Assembly (NCBI GenBank): GCA_031552765.1
Contig: JAVBME010000007.1
Location: 62,001-126,000, forward strand
Length of the DNA stretch: 64,000 bases
Origin: JAVBME01 sp031552765
GTDB lineage: Bacteria > Bacillota > Negativicutes > Acidaminococcales > JAISLQ01
Reading direction: 5' to 3'
Position numbers and translations under genes: made by a program. A model generated the notes under the pieces. That model was not told the origin of the DNA, searched no databases, and saw nothing but the letters and a program-made list of their open reading frames with translations. Below are positions 48,547 through 57,261 of the stretch, piece by piece; the first letter of the stretch is position 1; every line of letters starts with the position of its first letter.

Positions 48547-48603
48547 CCCCTCGGGAATTGCCTCTGCAATTCCTGTTTTAGGACTGGCCCCTCGGGAATT
48601 GCC
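48547..48603 (-). repeat. 16-base direct repeat at the hisD/hisC junction
   Basis: CCCCTCGGGAATTGCC occurs at 48547-48562 and 48588-48603, 41 bases apart. One copy encodes the last residues of HisD (GQFPRG) and the other lies in the gap before hisC. CAATTCC/GGAATTG-type self-complementarity between the copies could form a hairpin. It looks like a small tandem duplication of the hisD end. Confidence 0.7.
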
Positions 48604-49948
48604 CCCCTATACGTAAACGAACGGAATTGGCGTGGGCGTCCAGTCCTTCGGCTTCGGCCAGTCGTATGACATCTGCCGCGGCGTCTTTGAGCGCTTGTTG
48701 CGTATAAGCTATGATGCTGGATTTTTTCATAAAGGTTTCCACATTGAGCACGGAATAAAACCGCGCCGTACCGCCGGTCGGCAGCACATGGTTGGGCCCG
48801 GCCCAATAATCGCCCAGCGGTTCGGGCGAATATTCGCCTAAAAAGATGGCGCCGGCATGTTTTATTTTGGGCAACAGGGAGAACGGCTGGCCGGTCATGA
48901 TCTCCAGATGCTCCGGCGCTGCGGCGTTAGCCAGCGCCACTGCTTCATCCATATTTTTAGTGACTATTATCATTCCTTGTTTGTCAAGAGCCTGCCTGGC
49001 CATGTCCTGTCGCGGCAACTTAGCAAGCTGGGCGTTGAGTTCCCGGTCTACCTGCAAGGCCAAAGGCTTGCTGTCCGTTACCAGCACCGCCGAGGCCAGG
49101 CTGTCATGTTCCGCCTGGCTCAAAAGGTCTGCCGCGAGATATGACGGGTTGGCCATGCTGTCGGCGATGATGAGTATCTCGCTCGGGCCGGCCAGCATAT
49201 CGATATCACAGTAGCCATATACTTCTTTTTTCGCCAGTGTTACAAAAATATTGCCGGGGCCGGTTATCTTGTCCACCCGCGGTATGCTCTCAGTCCCAAA
49301 AGCCATGGCGGCTATCGCCTGGGCGCCGCCTACCTTAAATACCTTGTCGACTCCGGTCTTTTTCGCCGCTATAAGCACATAAGGATTTACCTCGCCGCCT
49401 TTGCCCGGCGGTACGCACATTACTATTTCGCCTACGCCGGCCACCTTGGCCGGGACGGCGTTCATCACCACAGACGACGGATAGGCCGCCGTACCGCCCG
49501 GCACATATATGCCCACCCGGTCAAGCGGCGTCGCCTTCTGCCCGAGCAAAGAGCCGTGCTCGCGCCCGGTCAGCCAGGTTTTGGGCAGCTGCTCTGCATG
49601 AAAGCTTTTTACATTGCTTATAGCTTTCTCTAAAGCGGCTACCGTTACTTCGTCCGCTTTTTTAAAAGCGGCGGCAAACTCTTTTTCGGTCACCTGCAAA
49701 GCGCCGGCAGGCAGCTCTACCCTGTCTATAAGCCCTGTGTAGCGGGCTACTTCGACGTCGCCGCCCCGCCGCACATCCGCCACGATGCGTTCTACCACCT
49801 GGCGGGCGCTAAGTTCTTCACCAAAAACCGCTTTTATTCCGTCTTTGACCGCGGCAGACAGCTCCACCTGGTCAAAGTCCGGCTTTTTTAAAAGAGCCGC
49901 CGCTTCAGCCAGAGGCAGAGCGGTGGCGTCTATCATCTTCACAGTCAT
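48578..49948 (-). CDS. hisD: Histidinol dehydrogenase
   Basis: 456-residue zinc enzyme that oxidises histidinol to histidine in two NAD+-dependent steps. VGIYVPGGTAAYPSSVVMNA (about 127-146), DKITGPGNIFVTLAKKEVYG (about 225-244), the SQAEHD zinc region (about 280-285) and the conserved AAPEHLEI (about 343-350) are present. Its start overlaps the hisG stop (ATGA). The C-terminal residues GGQFPRGQS derive from a short duplicated stretch and are probably not functional. Confidence 0.97.
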   Translation of the reverse strand: MTVKMIDATALPLAEAAALLKKPDFDQVELSAAVKDGIKAVFGEELSARQVVERIVADVRRGGDVEVARYTGLIDRVELPAGALQVTEKEFAAAFKKADEVTVAALEKAISNVKSFHAEQLPKTWLTGREHGSLLGQKATPLDRVGIYVPGGTAAYPSSVVMNAVPAKVAGVGEIVMCVPPGKGGEVNPYVLIAAKKTGVDKVFKVGGAQAIAAMAFGTESIPRVDKITGPGNIFVTLAKKEVYGYCDIDMLAGPSEILIIADSMANPSYLAADLLSQAEHDSLASAVLVTDSKPLALQVDRELNAQLAKLPRQDMARQALDKQGMIIVTKNMDEAVALANAAAPEHLEIMTGQPFSLLPKIKHAGAIFLGEYSPEPLGDYWAGPNHVLPTGGTARFYSVLNVETFMKKSSIIAYTQQALKDAAADVIRLAEAEGLDAHANSVRLRIGGQFPRGQS

Positions 49949-50592
49949 GCTTCCCCTCTTTCCACCAGTGCGCGCATATCCTCCAGCAGCCGGCTTATGC
50001 GCTCAAATTTCAGTTTGAAACTGGCCCGGTTGGCAATCAGCCTGGCCGTCGCCGTGTGTATGTGGGCAACTTCCAGCAGCCGGTTTTCCTTCAACGTGCG
50101 CCCGGTCTCCACTATATCCACTATCAGTTCAGACAGGCCTACCATAGGCGCCAGTTCTATCGAACCATTGAGCTTTATTATCTCGGCCTGGATGCCTAGC
50201 CCATGAAAAAAATCCTCCGCCACGCAAGGGTATTTCGTAGCCACCCGCATATTGGCGTAGTCGGTAAGTTTTTCACACCGCAAAGCTTCCGGCACAGCCA
50301 GCATGAGCCGGCATTTGCCGAATTTTAGATCCAGCAGTTCGTAAACATCCTTTTTTTCTTCCAGCAGAACGTCCTTGCCGATAATGCCGATATCTGCCGC
50401 GCCATATTCTACATAGGTAGGCAAGTCCATCGTCTTGGTAATGATAAAATTCACTTTCAGCTCATCGTTCTTTATCACCAACTTGCGCGAATCCTCACGC
50501 ACGCCTTGTGCGCTGAAACCGGCCCTGGCAAACAGCTCTACCGAACGGTCGAATAACTTTCCCTTAGGCAAAGCAATGGTTATAGCGTCCAC
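49945..50592 (-). CDS. hisG: ATP phosphoribosyltransferase, short form
   Basis: 215-residue catalytic subunit of the first enzyme of histidine synthesis; the short form lacks the C-terminal regulatory domain and needs HisZ. ITIALPKGKLFDRSVELFAR at the N-terminus and GSIELAPMVGLSELIVDIVE (about 142-161) carry the PRPP-binding signature. The 93 bases to hisZ (50593-50685) contain a TGCCTAGGCA palindrome (50646-50655) and could hold an internal promoter, but no clear one was fixed. Confidence 0.96.
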   Translation of the reverse strand: MDAITIALPKGKLFDRSVELFARAGFSAQGVREDSRKLVIKNDELKVNFIITKTMDLPTYVEYGAADIGIIGKDVLLEEKKDVYELLDLKFGKCRLMLAVPEALRCEKLTDYANMRVATKYPCVAEDFFHGLGIQAEIIKLNGSIELAPMVGLSELIVDIVETGRTLKENRLLEVAHIHTATARLIANRASFKLKFERISRLLEDMRALVERGEA

Positions 50593-50685
50593 TTTTCTTT
50601 CTTCCTTTACTTAGTTAATATGTTAATATGCTATCATGAATTTTATGCCTAGGCAAGTTTTTTATTCAAACGATGTCAATAATGC

Positions 50686-51852
50686 TCAACCGCCTATATA
50701 AATAAACCCCTTACCATTGGCCTGCCGCCTGGCCTCTTCTTCCGTCGCCGGCGAGAAGGCCACTTCCACCCTTTTGCCCACACCGCGCAAGTTGCCCGCC
50801 GCGGCGATCGCTTTAGCAAAACAGCCCCCGGCCCAGCCGATATACACAACTTCGCCCAGCTCTTCTGCCTGGCCATTGCGCCCCAAAACAAGCAGCAACC
50901 TGTCTATCCCGGCGGAAAAACCTGTCGCCGGGCAGTCTTCGCCGAAAACAGACATCATACGGTCATAGCGCCCGCCGCCCGCGATGGGAAAGCCCATGCT
51001 ACCGGTGTAAGCTTCAAATACCATGCCGGTATAATAACCGAGGTTCCTGATAAGGCCAAGGTCAAATCTTACCTTGCCGTTCACACCGTATTCTTTGAGC
51101 ATAGAGTATATCTCCGCCAGGTTGTCTAGCGCCTTATTGCTCAGGCTGTTAGCGGACAAAGCACGCCCTTTTTCCAGTACCTCTTCCCCGCCTTGCAGCA
51201 GCATTACCTGCTGCAAAGCCGTCACCACAGACTGCGGCATGCCGGTCTCCGCTAAAAGCAGCTCCAGGCCGGCCAGGTCGCGCCCGGATATCAGGCCCCT
51301 TATCTTCCCTTTTTCCATGTCGCTAAGCCCGGTCTCTTCAATCAGGCCGTTCAAAAAATCCACATGCCCCAAGCTTATTTTAAAACTGTCAAGACCAGCC
51401 TCTTTTATCGTTTCCGCCGCCAGGGCGATTATTTCAGCATCGGCCGCAGCCCGGTCCGTGCCTAAAAGCTCGACCCCGGCCTGATAAAACTCGCACTGGC
51501 GACCGGCCTGAGCCTGTTCGTGGCGAAAAACATTCGCCACATAGCAAAGACGCTTCGGGCGCGGCGCCTCCCGCAGCCGCGTAGTATGGAGGCGCGCTAT
51601 CGGCGTCGTCATGTCAGGCCTGAGCACAAGGGTATTGCCGGCCCGGTCAAAAAACTTGAAAGTCTGCCCGGTCAGCGTGCCGCTATCAAACAGCTCTCCA
51701 TATTCAAAAGTAGGCGTCACCACCTCTTCGTAACCCCAACGGGAAAAAAGCCCGGCTACCCTTGTCTCCATATTACGTTTGCGCGTCGCTTCGCCGGTGA
51801 GAAAATCCTTAGTGCCGTAAGGTATTTGTGGTACAAAATCATTTTTTGCCAT
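50686..51852 (-). CDS. hisZ: ATP phosphoribosyltransferase regulatory subunit
   Basis: 388-residue class II histidyl-tRNA-synthetase-like protein that activates short HisG and senses histidine. PQIPYGTKDFLTGEATRKRN (about 8-27), LRPDMTTPIARLHTTRL (about 78-94) and AGGGRYDRMMSVFG (about 285-298) match HisZ. The start MAKNDF at 51852 follows GGGAAGG and overlaps yerC by 14 bases; a longer reading is not family-like. It lacks a C-terminal anticodon-binding domain of full synthetase quality, and synthetase-specific motifs are incomplete. Confidence 0.95.
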   Translation of the reverse strand: MAKNDFVPQIPYGTKDFLTGEATRKRNMETRVAGLFSRWGYEEVVTPTFEYGELFDSGTLTGQTFKFFDRAGNTLVLRPDMTTPIARLHTTRLREAPRPKRLCYVANVFRHEQAQAGRQCEFYQAGVELLGTDRAAADAEIIALAAETIKEAGLDSFKISLGHVDFLNGLIEETGLSDMEKGKIRGLISGRDLAGLELLLAETGMPQSVVTALQQVMLLQGGEEVLEKGRALSANSLSNKALDNLAEIYSMLKEYGVNGKVRFDLGLIRNLGYYTGMVFEAYTGSMGFPIAGGGRYDRMMSVFGEDCPATGFSAGIDRLLLVLGRNGQAEELGEVVYIGWAGGCFAKAIAAAGNLRGVGKRVEVAFSPATEEEARRQANGKGFIYIGG

Positions 51853-52174
51853 CTTTGCCTTCCCTTTTTCCGTTGGAATTCGCCGCAAGACGCGCCAAAA
51901 CAGTCTTATAGCCGTCCGCCCCATAATTTAGGCAGCGTTTCACACGCGCGATAGTCGCCGTGCTGGCGCCCGTCCTGTGCACTATATCTTCATAAATATG
52001 CCCGGCCTTGAGCATCCTTGCCACTTCCAAACGCTGGGCCAGCGCTTTTATCTCACTGACCGTCGCTATATCTTCAAAAAAACTATAGCATTCCTCCTGG
52101 TTTTCCAGCAGCATGACCGCCTCAAATAGCTGGTCGGTAAGTTCGTCTTTCAGTTTGCTGTTCGCCACTATCAT
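51839..52174 (-). CDS. yerC: TrpR-like protein of the YerC/YecD family
   Basis: 111-residue helix-turn-helix protein related to TrpR. ALAQRLEVARMLKAGHIYED (about 44-63) and TGASTATIARVKRCLNYGAD (about 68-87) form the DNA-binding region. It is the first gene of the his operon and overlaps hisZ. ATG 52174 sits three bases after AGGCGGG; 52177 is an alternative. An extended -10, TGCTATAAT on the minus strand (52214-52219 plus TGC), lies just upstream. It probably regulates the his genes, as suggested for relatives placed next to them. Confidence 0.88.
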   Translation of the reverse strand: MIVANSKLKDELTDQLFEAVMLLENQEECYSFFEDIATVSEIKALAQRLEVARMLKAGHIYEDIVHRTGASTATIARVKRCLNYGADGYKTVLARLAANSNGKREGKDGKK

Positions 52175-52287
52175 CACCCGCCTGAAAAATATTATTAAAA
52201 TTCTTTATGGGGTATTATAGCATATACTTTAATTCTTTATCTAGTGAAAATATAAATTTTTTTCTTATTTTTCCCTGGCGTGAAAAG

Positions 52288-52316
52288 TTGACAAAAACAC
52301 TAATAAGATGTATCAT
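52288..52316 (+). promoter_or_regulatory. Promoter of the metNIQ transcript
   Basis: Consensus -35 TTGACA (52288-52293), 17-base spacer, -10 TATCAT (52311-52316). It feeds the SAM-I riboswitch leader about 60 bases downstream. It is divergent from the his-operon promoter. Confidence 0.85.
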
Positions 52317-52382
52317 ATTTATTGAATTTATGTACCGTAAACAAAAGCAACATAAAGCTCCGGGTGGCAAACCGCCTGGAAT

Positions 52383-52467
52383 TTCATCAAGAGTAGCGGA
52401 GGGACACGGCCCTATGAAGCTACGGCAACCACACTGCGGTGAACGGTGCCAATTCCTGCCAGATGAA
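52383..52467 (+). promoter_or_regulatory. SAM-I (S-box) riboswitch
   Basis: The S-box core is recognisable: closing stem TTCATC/GATGAA (52383-52388 with 52462-52467), then AAGAGTAGCGGAGGGAC, GGCCCTATGAAGC, CGGCAACC, and GGTGCCAATTCCTGCC. These contain the kink-turn and the conserved SAM-binding junctions. High S-adenosylmethionine is expected to favour the downstream terminator and turn off the methionine importer. Confidence 0.95.
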
Positions 52468-52478
52468 GGCTCTTTTGT

Positions 52479-52512
52479 ATCTCTTCATACTGGAAGAGAT
52501 CTTTTTTATTTT
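52479..52512 (+). terminator. Riboswitch-controlled terminator
   Basis: ATCTCTTC (52479-52486) pairs with GAAGAGAT (52493-52500), followed by CTTTTTTATTTT. The arm could instead pair with 3' parts of the aptamer (GAAGGCTCTT) to give an antiterminator when SAM is low. Confidence 0.9.
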
Positions 52513-52579
52513 CCGGCAACTGCCTATTAACCATTTTAGGCCAACCGGCCTCTCACATATTGAGAAAGGACATACCGCC

Positions 52580-53626
52580 ATGATCAAACTGGATAATATC
52601 GTAAAAACCTACAGCAGCGCGGCCGGCAATATCCACGCCGTCAAGGGCATCAGCCTCGAGGTGGAAAAAGGCCAGATTTTTGGCATTATCGGCCTAAGCG
52701 GCGCCGGCAAATCCACCCTCATCCGCTGCATCAACATGCTGGAGCGGCCCACCGGCGGCCAGGTGCTGGTAGACGGCGAAGACATGACCAAAATGAGCGA
52801 AAGCGCGCTGAGAAAAGCGCGCCAGAAAATCAGCATGATTTTCCAGCATTTTAACCTGCTCACCTCGCGCACGGTATTTGACAACATCGCTTTTCCCCTC
52901 GAGATACAGGGCATGGACAAAGCGTCGATAGAAAAACGCGTCCTGCCATTGCTTGAACTGGTCGGACTGGAAGAGCGGAAAGACTACTACCCTTCCCAGT
53001 TGTCCGGCGGACAAAAACAGCGCGTAGGCATTGCTCGCGCCCTGGCCAGCCAGCCTAAAGTACTTTTATGCGACGAGGCGACTTCCGCGCTCGACCCCCA
53101 GACCACCAAATCCATCCTCGAACTGCTCAAAGATATAAACAAACGCTTTAACCTTACTATTGTGCTCATCACACACGAAATGAACGTCATAAAAGAAATC
53201 TGCGACAAAGTCGCCGTCATCGAAAACGGCGTCATCGTGGAACAGGGCGACGTCATAGATGTCTTTACCAACCCGCAGACCCCTACCGCCAAAGACTTTG
53301 TCGGCGCCATCATAAACCACGACCTGCCGGCTGTATTTGAGGCCCTGCACCTGTCGCCCACCCCCAATAACGGCGACAACCTACTGGTGCGCCTGTCCTT
53401 CACCGGCAACAGCACTAACGAGCCGGTGCTGGCCAGCGTCATCCGCCGCTATAACGTAGATACCAACATCCTCTACGGCAACGTGGACTCGATAAAAAAC
53501 GTCCTGTACGGCACCCTGGTCGTCGAAGTAAGCGGCCAGGACACCGACGTCCAGGCTGCGCTCGACTATTTCAAACAGCAAGACCTGAGACTGGAGGTGC
53601 TCGGCTATGTCGCCAGAAATGATTAG
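52580..53626 (+). CDS. metN: Methionine ABC transporter ATP-binding protein
   Basis: 348-residue ATPase of the MetNIQ importer. Walker A GLSGAGKSTLIRC (about 38-50), signature LSGGQKQRVGIARAL (about 139-153), Walker B VLLCDEATSALDP (about 160-172). A C-terminal NIL regulatory domain (about 265-345) binds methionine in relatives and mediates trans-inhibition. ATG 52580 follows GAGAAAGGA. The end overlaps metI by 20 bases. Confidence 0.97.
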   Translation: MIKLDNIVKTYSSAAGNIHAVKGISLEVEKGQIFGIIGLSGAGKSTLIRCINMLERPTGGQVLVDGEDMTKMSESALRKARQKISMIFQHFNLLTSRTVFDNIAFPLEIQGMDKASIEKRVLPLLELVGLEERKDYYPSQLSGGQKQRVGIARALASQPKVLLCDEATSALDPQTTKSILELLKDINKRFNLTIVLITHEMNVIKEICDKVAVIENGVIVEQGDVIDVFTNPQTPTAKDFVGAIINHDLPAVFEALHLSPTPNNGDNLLVRLSFTGNSTNEPVLASVIRRYNVDTNILYGNVDSIKNVLYGTLVVEVSGQDTDVQAALDYFKQQDLRLEVLGYVARND

Positions 53627-54266
53627 CCTGTTTGGTGAATCCTGCCTGGAAACTTTCTATATGGTGGCTGTATCTTCGCTGGTCGCTACCATCTTCGGCC
53701 TGCCGCTCGGCGTCATACTCACTATAACCGACAAAGGCCATATTAAGGAAAATTTTGCCATCAACCGCACTTTGGGCATGGTCATAAACGCCGCTCGTTC
53801 CACCCCCTTCATCATACTCATGGTAGCTATCATCCCCTTCACCCGCATGGTTGTCGGCACATCCATAGGCACTACCGCGGCCATCGTCCCACTCACCATA
53901 TCGGCCACCCCTTTTATCGCCCGCATTGTAGAAGCCTCGCTCAAAGAAGTACAGTATGGCGTCATCGAAGCGGCGCTGGCCATGGGGGCCACACCGCTGC
54001 AAATCATCATAAAAGTGCTTTTACCCGAAGCGCTTTCCGGCATCACGCTCGGCCTCACTCTTACCGTAGTCAGCCTTATAGGCTACTCGGCCATGGCGGG
54101 AGCCTTGGGCGGCGGGGGACTTGGCGACCTGGCCATCCGTTACGGTTACCAGCGTTTCCGCCTTGACATCATGATCATCACCGTGCTCATACTTATCGTC
54201 ATCGTGCAGCTCGTCCAGTCCTTCGGCGACTACCTGGCCCGCAAAGCCGACAAGAGCCGACTGTAA
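53607..54266 (+). CDS. metI: Methionine ABC transporter permease
   Basis: 219-residue inner-membrane permease with about five helices. The ABC-permease loop is EAALAMGATPLQIIIKVLLP (about 120-139), where it docks MetN. The pattern AARSTPFIILMVAIIPFTR (about 53-71) is typical of MetI. It overlaps metN and is followed after 4 bases by metQ. Confidence 0.96.
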   Translation: MSPEMISLFGESCLETFYMVAVSSLVATIFGLPLGVILTITDKGHIKENFAINRTLGMVINAARSTPFIILMVAIIPFTRMVVGTSIGTTAAIVPLTISATPFIARIVEASLKEVQYGVIEAALAMGATPLQIIIKVLLPEALSGITLGLTLTVVSLIGYSAMAGALGGGGLGDLAIRYGYQRFRLDIMIITVLILIVIVQLVQSFGDYLARKADKSRL

Positions 54267-54270
54267 CGCC

Positions 54271-55044
54271 ATGAAAAAACTGGCATTACTTCTAATTTTG
54301 CTGTTTATTACCGGCTGCGGACAACAAAATGCCGACATATTGAAGGTGGGCGTAGTACCCGGCCCGCAGGCCGAAATAGTGAAACAAGTACAAAAACTCG
54401 GCCAGCAGGAAAACTTTTCTTTCGAAATAATAGAATTTAAAGACTATGTAGAAATAAATAGCGCGCTCAAGCAGGGCAAGATAGACTTAAACTGCTTTCA
54501 GCACCAGCTATACCTCGACCAGGTAAACAAAGAACGCCAGACGGACTTTGTTCCGGTAGGAAAGACCGTCCTGCCACGCCTGGGGCTTTATTCAGCCAAA
54601 TACACATCCCTCGGCGCTTTACCGGACGGCGCTACCATCGCCGTCGCGGACGACCTGCTGACAACTGCTCGCTCTTTATGGCTGCTGGAAAGAGAGGGTC
54701 TTATTACTCTGAAAAAAATCGCCCGCCTGCCCGATCTCTCAGACATCACAGCAAACCCCCGCAACTTTAAACTGGCGCCGACAGACTCTTCGCGCATCAG
54801 GGAAGGTTTGCCGCAAAATGACGCGGCTCTCCTCACGCCAAACTACGCCGCGTCTATATGTTTAAAACCCGGCCAGGCACTGCTTTTAGAAGATGCCTCA
54901 GCGCGTTTCACTCAACTTATCGTGACGCGTGCCGCCAGCAAAGACGACCCACGGATAAGAAAGTTTGTGAAAATATACCAGTCTCCTGAAATAAAAAACT
55001 TTATCCAAAATATCTGGGCAGGCCAACTGTTACCCGTTTGGTAA
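54271..55044 (+). CDS. metQ: Methionine-binding lipoprotein
   Basis: 257-residue NlpA/MetQ-family substrate-binding lipoprotein. The signal peptide ends in the lipobox I-T-G-C (Cys16). LKVGVVPGPQAEIVKQVQKL (about 24-43), FKDYVEINSALKQGKIDLNC (about 60-79), FQHQLYLDQ and the late LITLKKIARLPDLSDITANP are characteristic. The protein is about normal length. A terminator follows. Confidence 0.95.
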   Translation: MKKLALLLILLFITGCGQQNADILKVGVVPGPQAEIVKQVQKLGQQENFSFEIIEFKDYVEINSALKQGKIDLNCFQHQLYLDQVNKERQTDFVPVGKTVLPRLGLYSAKYTSLGALPDGATIAVADDLLTTARSLWLLEREGLITLKKIARLPDLSDITANPRNFKLAPTDSSRIREGLPQNDAALLTPNYAASICLKPGQALLLEDASARFTQLIVTRAASKDDPRIRKFVKIYQSPEIKNFIQNIWAGQLLPVW

Positions 55045-55076
55045 AAATAAAGCCGGCTATCCTTGCAAAATAAAAA

Positions 55077-55107
55077 GACGGTAGAGCGCAAGCTCCGCCG
55101 TTTTTTT
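55077..55107 (+). terminator. Terminator of metNIQ
   Basis: GACGG-TA-GAGC pairs with GCTC-CG-CCGT around a GCAA loop and is followed by seven T residues (55101-55107). Confidence 0.88.
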
Positions 55108-55300
55108 ATTGCATAAAAAAACTAATTAAAGAAAATCATACGTCATTAAATTTAACAATAAAATTTTTTTATAGCATTTTCCAAACAATTAATAACATCC
55201 GTAGGCGGCACTGCCTCTATTTTCAGCAACCTATAATCTTTTTTTATAAGTAATTTGAAATATAGGCTTTTTTGCACTCTATAAGCCGTTATTTGCTGTA
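55108..55300 (+). other. AT-rich gap before the PEP-mutase-family gene
   Basis: No gene, RNA or terminator recognised. Together with the promoter and palindrome that follow (55301-55379) it makes up the 375-base gap between the metQ terminator and the next gene. A/T runs dominate (e.g. near 55130-55170 and 55240-55270). Confidence 0.5.
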
Positions 55301-55329
55301 TTGTAGAAGCAATTCCCATCTGCTATTAT
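55301..55329 (+). promoter_or_regulatory. Extended -10 promoter for the PEP-mutase-family gene
   Basis: TTGTAG (55301-55306), 17-base spacer, TATTAT (55324-55329) preceded by TGC, i.e. an extended -10. The transcript would start near 55336 and run through the large palindrome before reaching the gene at 55483. Confidence 0.55.
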
Positions 55330-55349
55330 TAGCGCGAAGAAAGATGTTG

Positions 55350-55379
55350 TTTTGACACATAGCCGGCTATTGGTCAAAA
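55350..55379. promoter_or_regulatory. Thirty-base palindrome, candidate operator
   Basis: TTTTGAC-AC-ATAGCCGGCTAT-TG-GTCAAAA: a perfect 12-base centre (ATAGCCGGCTAT) flanked by matched TTTTGAC/GTCAAAA arms, with only the two AC/TG bases breaking symmetry. It lies downstream of the predicted transcription start. It could bind a dimeric repressor or form an RNA hairpin; it has no T tail. Confidence 0.65.
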
Positions 55380-55482
55380 ACACAAAAGAGGAGGCGAAAA
55401 ATTCAGAATATACAAAATAATCAGTCTGCTAGACCGGCGCTACGGCCTGGCAGCTGCAAACAAATCAATAGGAGGTATATAA

Positions 55483-56355
55483 ATGACAACTAAGGCTGCA
55501 AAACTGAGAGAGCTGCTCGCAACCCGCAAAGTGCTGGCCTGTCCCGCGGCTTATGACGCCCTGAGCGCATCTCTGATCGAAAAAGCCGGTTTCGAGGTAG
55601 CGATGGTTAGCGGTTCCGCTCTCTCCAATGCCCTGACCGGACAAGCTGACGTAGGCATCCTCTCTTATGGCGAATTCAGGTTCGCTTATCAATATATTTT
55701 GAATGCGACCACCATTCCGCTGATCGTGGACGCGGATACAGGATATGGCGGCATACTGCCTATCTACCGCATGATGCAGGAATACCAGGCGATGGGTATT
55801 GCCGGGATACAGATCGAAGACCAGACCTTTCCCAAACGTTGCGCCTATTTTAAAGACACCGCAGTAGTAAGCGTGGATGAGATGGGCGAACGGCTCAAGG
55901 CAGTACTGGCAGCCCGCGCCGATCCTGATTTTTTTGTCATAGCCCGCACGGACTCCTCCAAGTCTCTCGGTTTTGACGAGGCGCTGCGCCGCGCCAGACT
56001 GTACATGGACATAGGAGCAGACATGGTATTTATCAGCGTCCCGCCCAGCACAGCAGACATACGCCGCATGGCCGACCTGTCAATACCCATCTGCACCACC
56101 ATAGTCGAAGGCACTGTGACAGAAAATCTGACATTGGAAGAGTTGGGCGACATGGGAATAAAACTGGTCAAATACCCGCAGACGCTCATCCGCGCCAGCA
56201 TAAAAACCGCCACCGACGTACTGGCGGAGCTAAAAGCTACCGGGCGCACCAACAGTTACCGTGGGCGGCTGGCCACACTTGAAGAACGCAACACTGCCAC
56301 CAATGTGGAAAAATATGTCGACTTCGAACGCCGTCTAAGCCAAGGGCTGTGCTAA
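55483..56355 (+). CDS. Isocitrate lyase / PEP mutase superfamily enzyme (PrpB-like)
   Basis: 290-residue TIM-barrel lyase. ACPAAYDALSASLIEKAGFE (about 19-38), the metal-site VDADTGYGG (about 83-91), QIEDQTFPKRCAYF (about 107-120) with the loop cysteine, and IARTDS (about 150) place it near 2-methylisocitrate lyase, 2,3-dimethylmalate lyase and oxaloacetate decarboxylase. The loop reads KRCA, not the KKCGH of classical isocitrate lyases, so the substrate may differ. ATG follows AGGAGGT. Its neighbours, a LysR regulator and a tricarboxylate transporter, suggest it cleaves an imported di- or tricarboxylate. Exact reaction is unknown. Confidence 0.85.
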   Translation: MTTKAAKLRELLATRKVLACPAAYDALSASLIEKAGFEVAMVSGSALSNALTGQADVGILSYGEFRFAYQYILNATTIPLIVDADTGYGGILPIYRMMQEYQAMGIAGIQIEDQTFPKRCAYFKDTAVVSVDEMGERLKAVLAARADPDFFVIARTDSSKSLGFDEALRRARLYMDIGADMVFISVPPSTADIRRMADLSIPICTTIVEGTVTENLTLEELGDMGIKLVKYPQTLIRASIKTATDVLAELKATGRTNSYRGRLATLEERNTATNVEKYVDFERRLSQGLC

Positions 56356-57261
56356 CGGCGTACCTTCCAGCCAACGCTTGAACAGGACAAATTTTGTAAA
56401 ACACTCCATGCTGGCGGTGACCGGCCGGCTGGCCGGGTAAATGAGGAAAATATGCCGCTCCACCTGAAGCCCCTTTACTTGAATGACCCGATAGTTGTTG
56501 CCGGAATTACGCCCCAAAAGCGAAGACCGGGCTACAAACCCCAGTCCCGTCCCGGCGTTTACCGCCTGTTTGAGCGCCTCGTTACCCAGCACCTGCCGGA
56601 CCACATTAAAGTCTTTTAATGACAGGCCATGTTTGGCCAAGTGTTTGTTCAAACGGCCGTTTACGCTCGAATCGTCCTCCCTGATGACCAGCGGAATCCT
56701 CTTCAGGCGGTTGACCGTGATAACGCCGTCTACTTTGTAGCCTGCCGACGCGATAAGTACCAATTGGTCGTCCAAAATGGCATGCGATACATAATCCTCC
56801 CCTTTGGGCAGATTACTGGTGATGATCATGTCGAATTCGCGCTCGTATAGACCCCGGTGCAGGGCGCTGCCCAGCACCATCCTAGTGGACACAGGTATGT
56901 GAGGGTAGTCCTTGCGGAAAGACTCAACCAGAAAAGGGAATATATACGTCCCAATGGTCGGCCCTGTCCCCACCACCAAACCGCCAAAATTGGCGTCCAG
57001 GCGGGAAAGAGCGCTCTCCATCTCCTGGTAAGTATCCAGCAGTTTTTTTGCGTAGCCTTTGAACACTTCCCCCGCCTCAGTCAGCACCAGCGGCTTTCTT
57101 TGCCCGGCGTTGCGGGTAAACAGCTTTTTGGATAGTTCCTCTTCCAGCGCCTGTAGCTGGGAAGTAACGGCCGGCTGCGATATATAATGTTTCCTAGCCG
57201 TTTGGGATATGGAGCCGGTCTCGGCAATGGAAAAAAATATGTTCAATGTTTCGATGCGCAT
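56335..57261 (-). CDS. LysR-family transcriptional regulator
   Basis: 308 residues. A winged helix-turn-helix at about 1-60 (NIFFSIAETGSISQTARKHY, ISQPAVTSQLQALEEEL) precedes an effector domain (GLVVGTGPTIGTYIFPFLVE about 90-109; MIITSNLPKG; ITVNRLKRIPLVIRED). ATG 57261 is preferred because AGGGGG lies six bases before it; upstream ATG 57267 and TTG 57276 are too close to that site. Its 3' end overlaps the converging lyase gene by 21 bases and it is divergent from tctCBA, so it likely controls both. Confidence 0.93.
   Translation of the reverse strand: MRIETLNIFFSIAETGSISQTARKHYISQPAVTSQLQALEEELSKKLFTRNAGQRKPLVLTEAGEVFKGYAKKLLDTYQEMESALSRLDANFGGLVVGTGPTIGTYIFPFLVESFRKDYPHIPVSTRMVLGSALHRGLYEREFDMIITSNLPKGEDYVSHAILDDQLVLIASAGYKVDGVITVNRLKRIPLVIREDDSSVNGRLNKHLAKHGLSLKDFNVVRQVLGNEALKQAVNAGTGLGFVARSSLLGRNSGNNYRVIQVKGLQVERHIFLIYPASRPVTASMECFTKFVLFKRWLEGTPLAQPLA

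Noticed and set aside
52178..52290. T-box or histidine leader peptide before the his operon
   Set aside because: The leader is short and lacks both T-box core sequence and a run of histidine codons.
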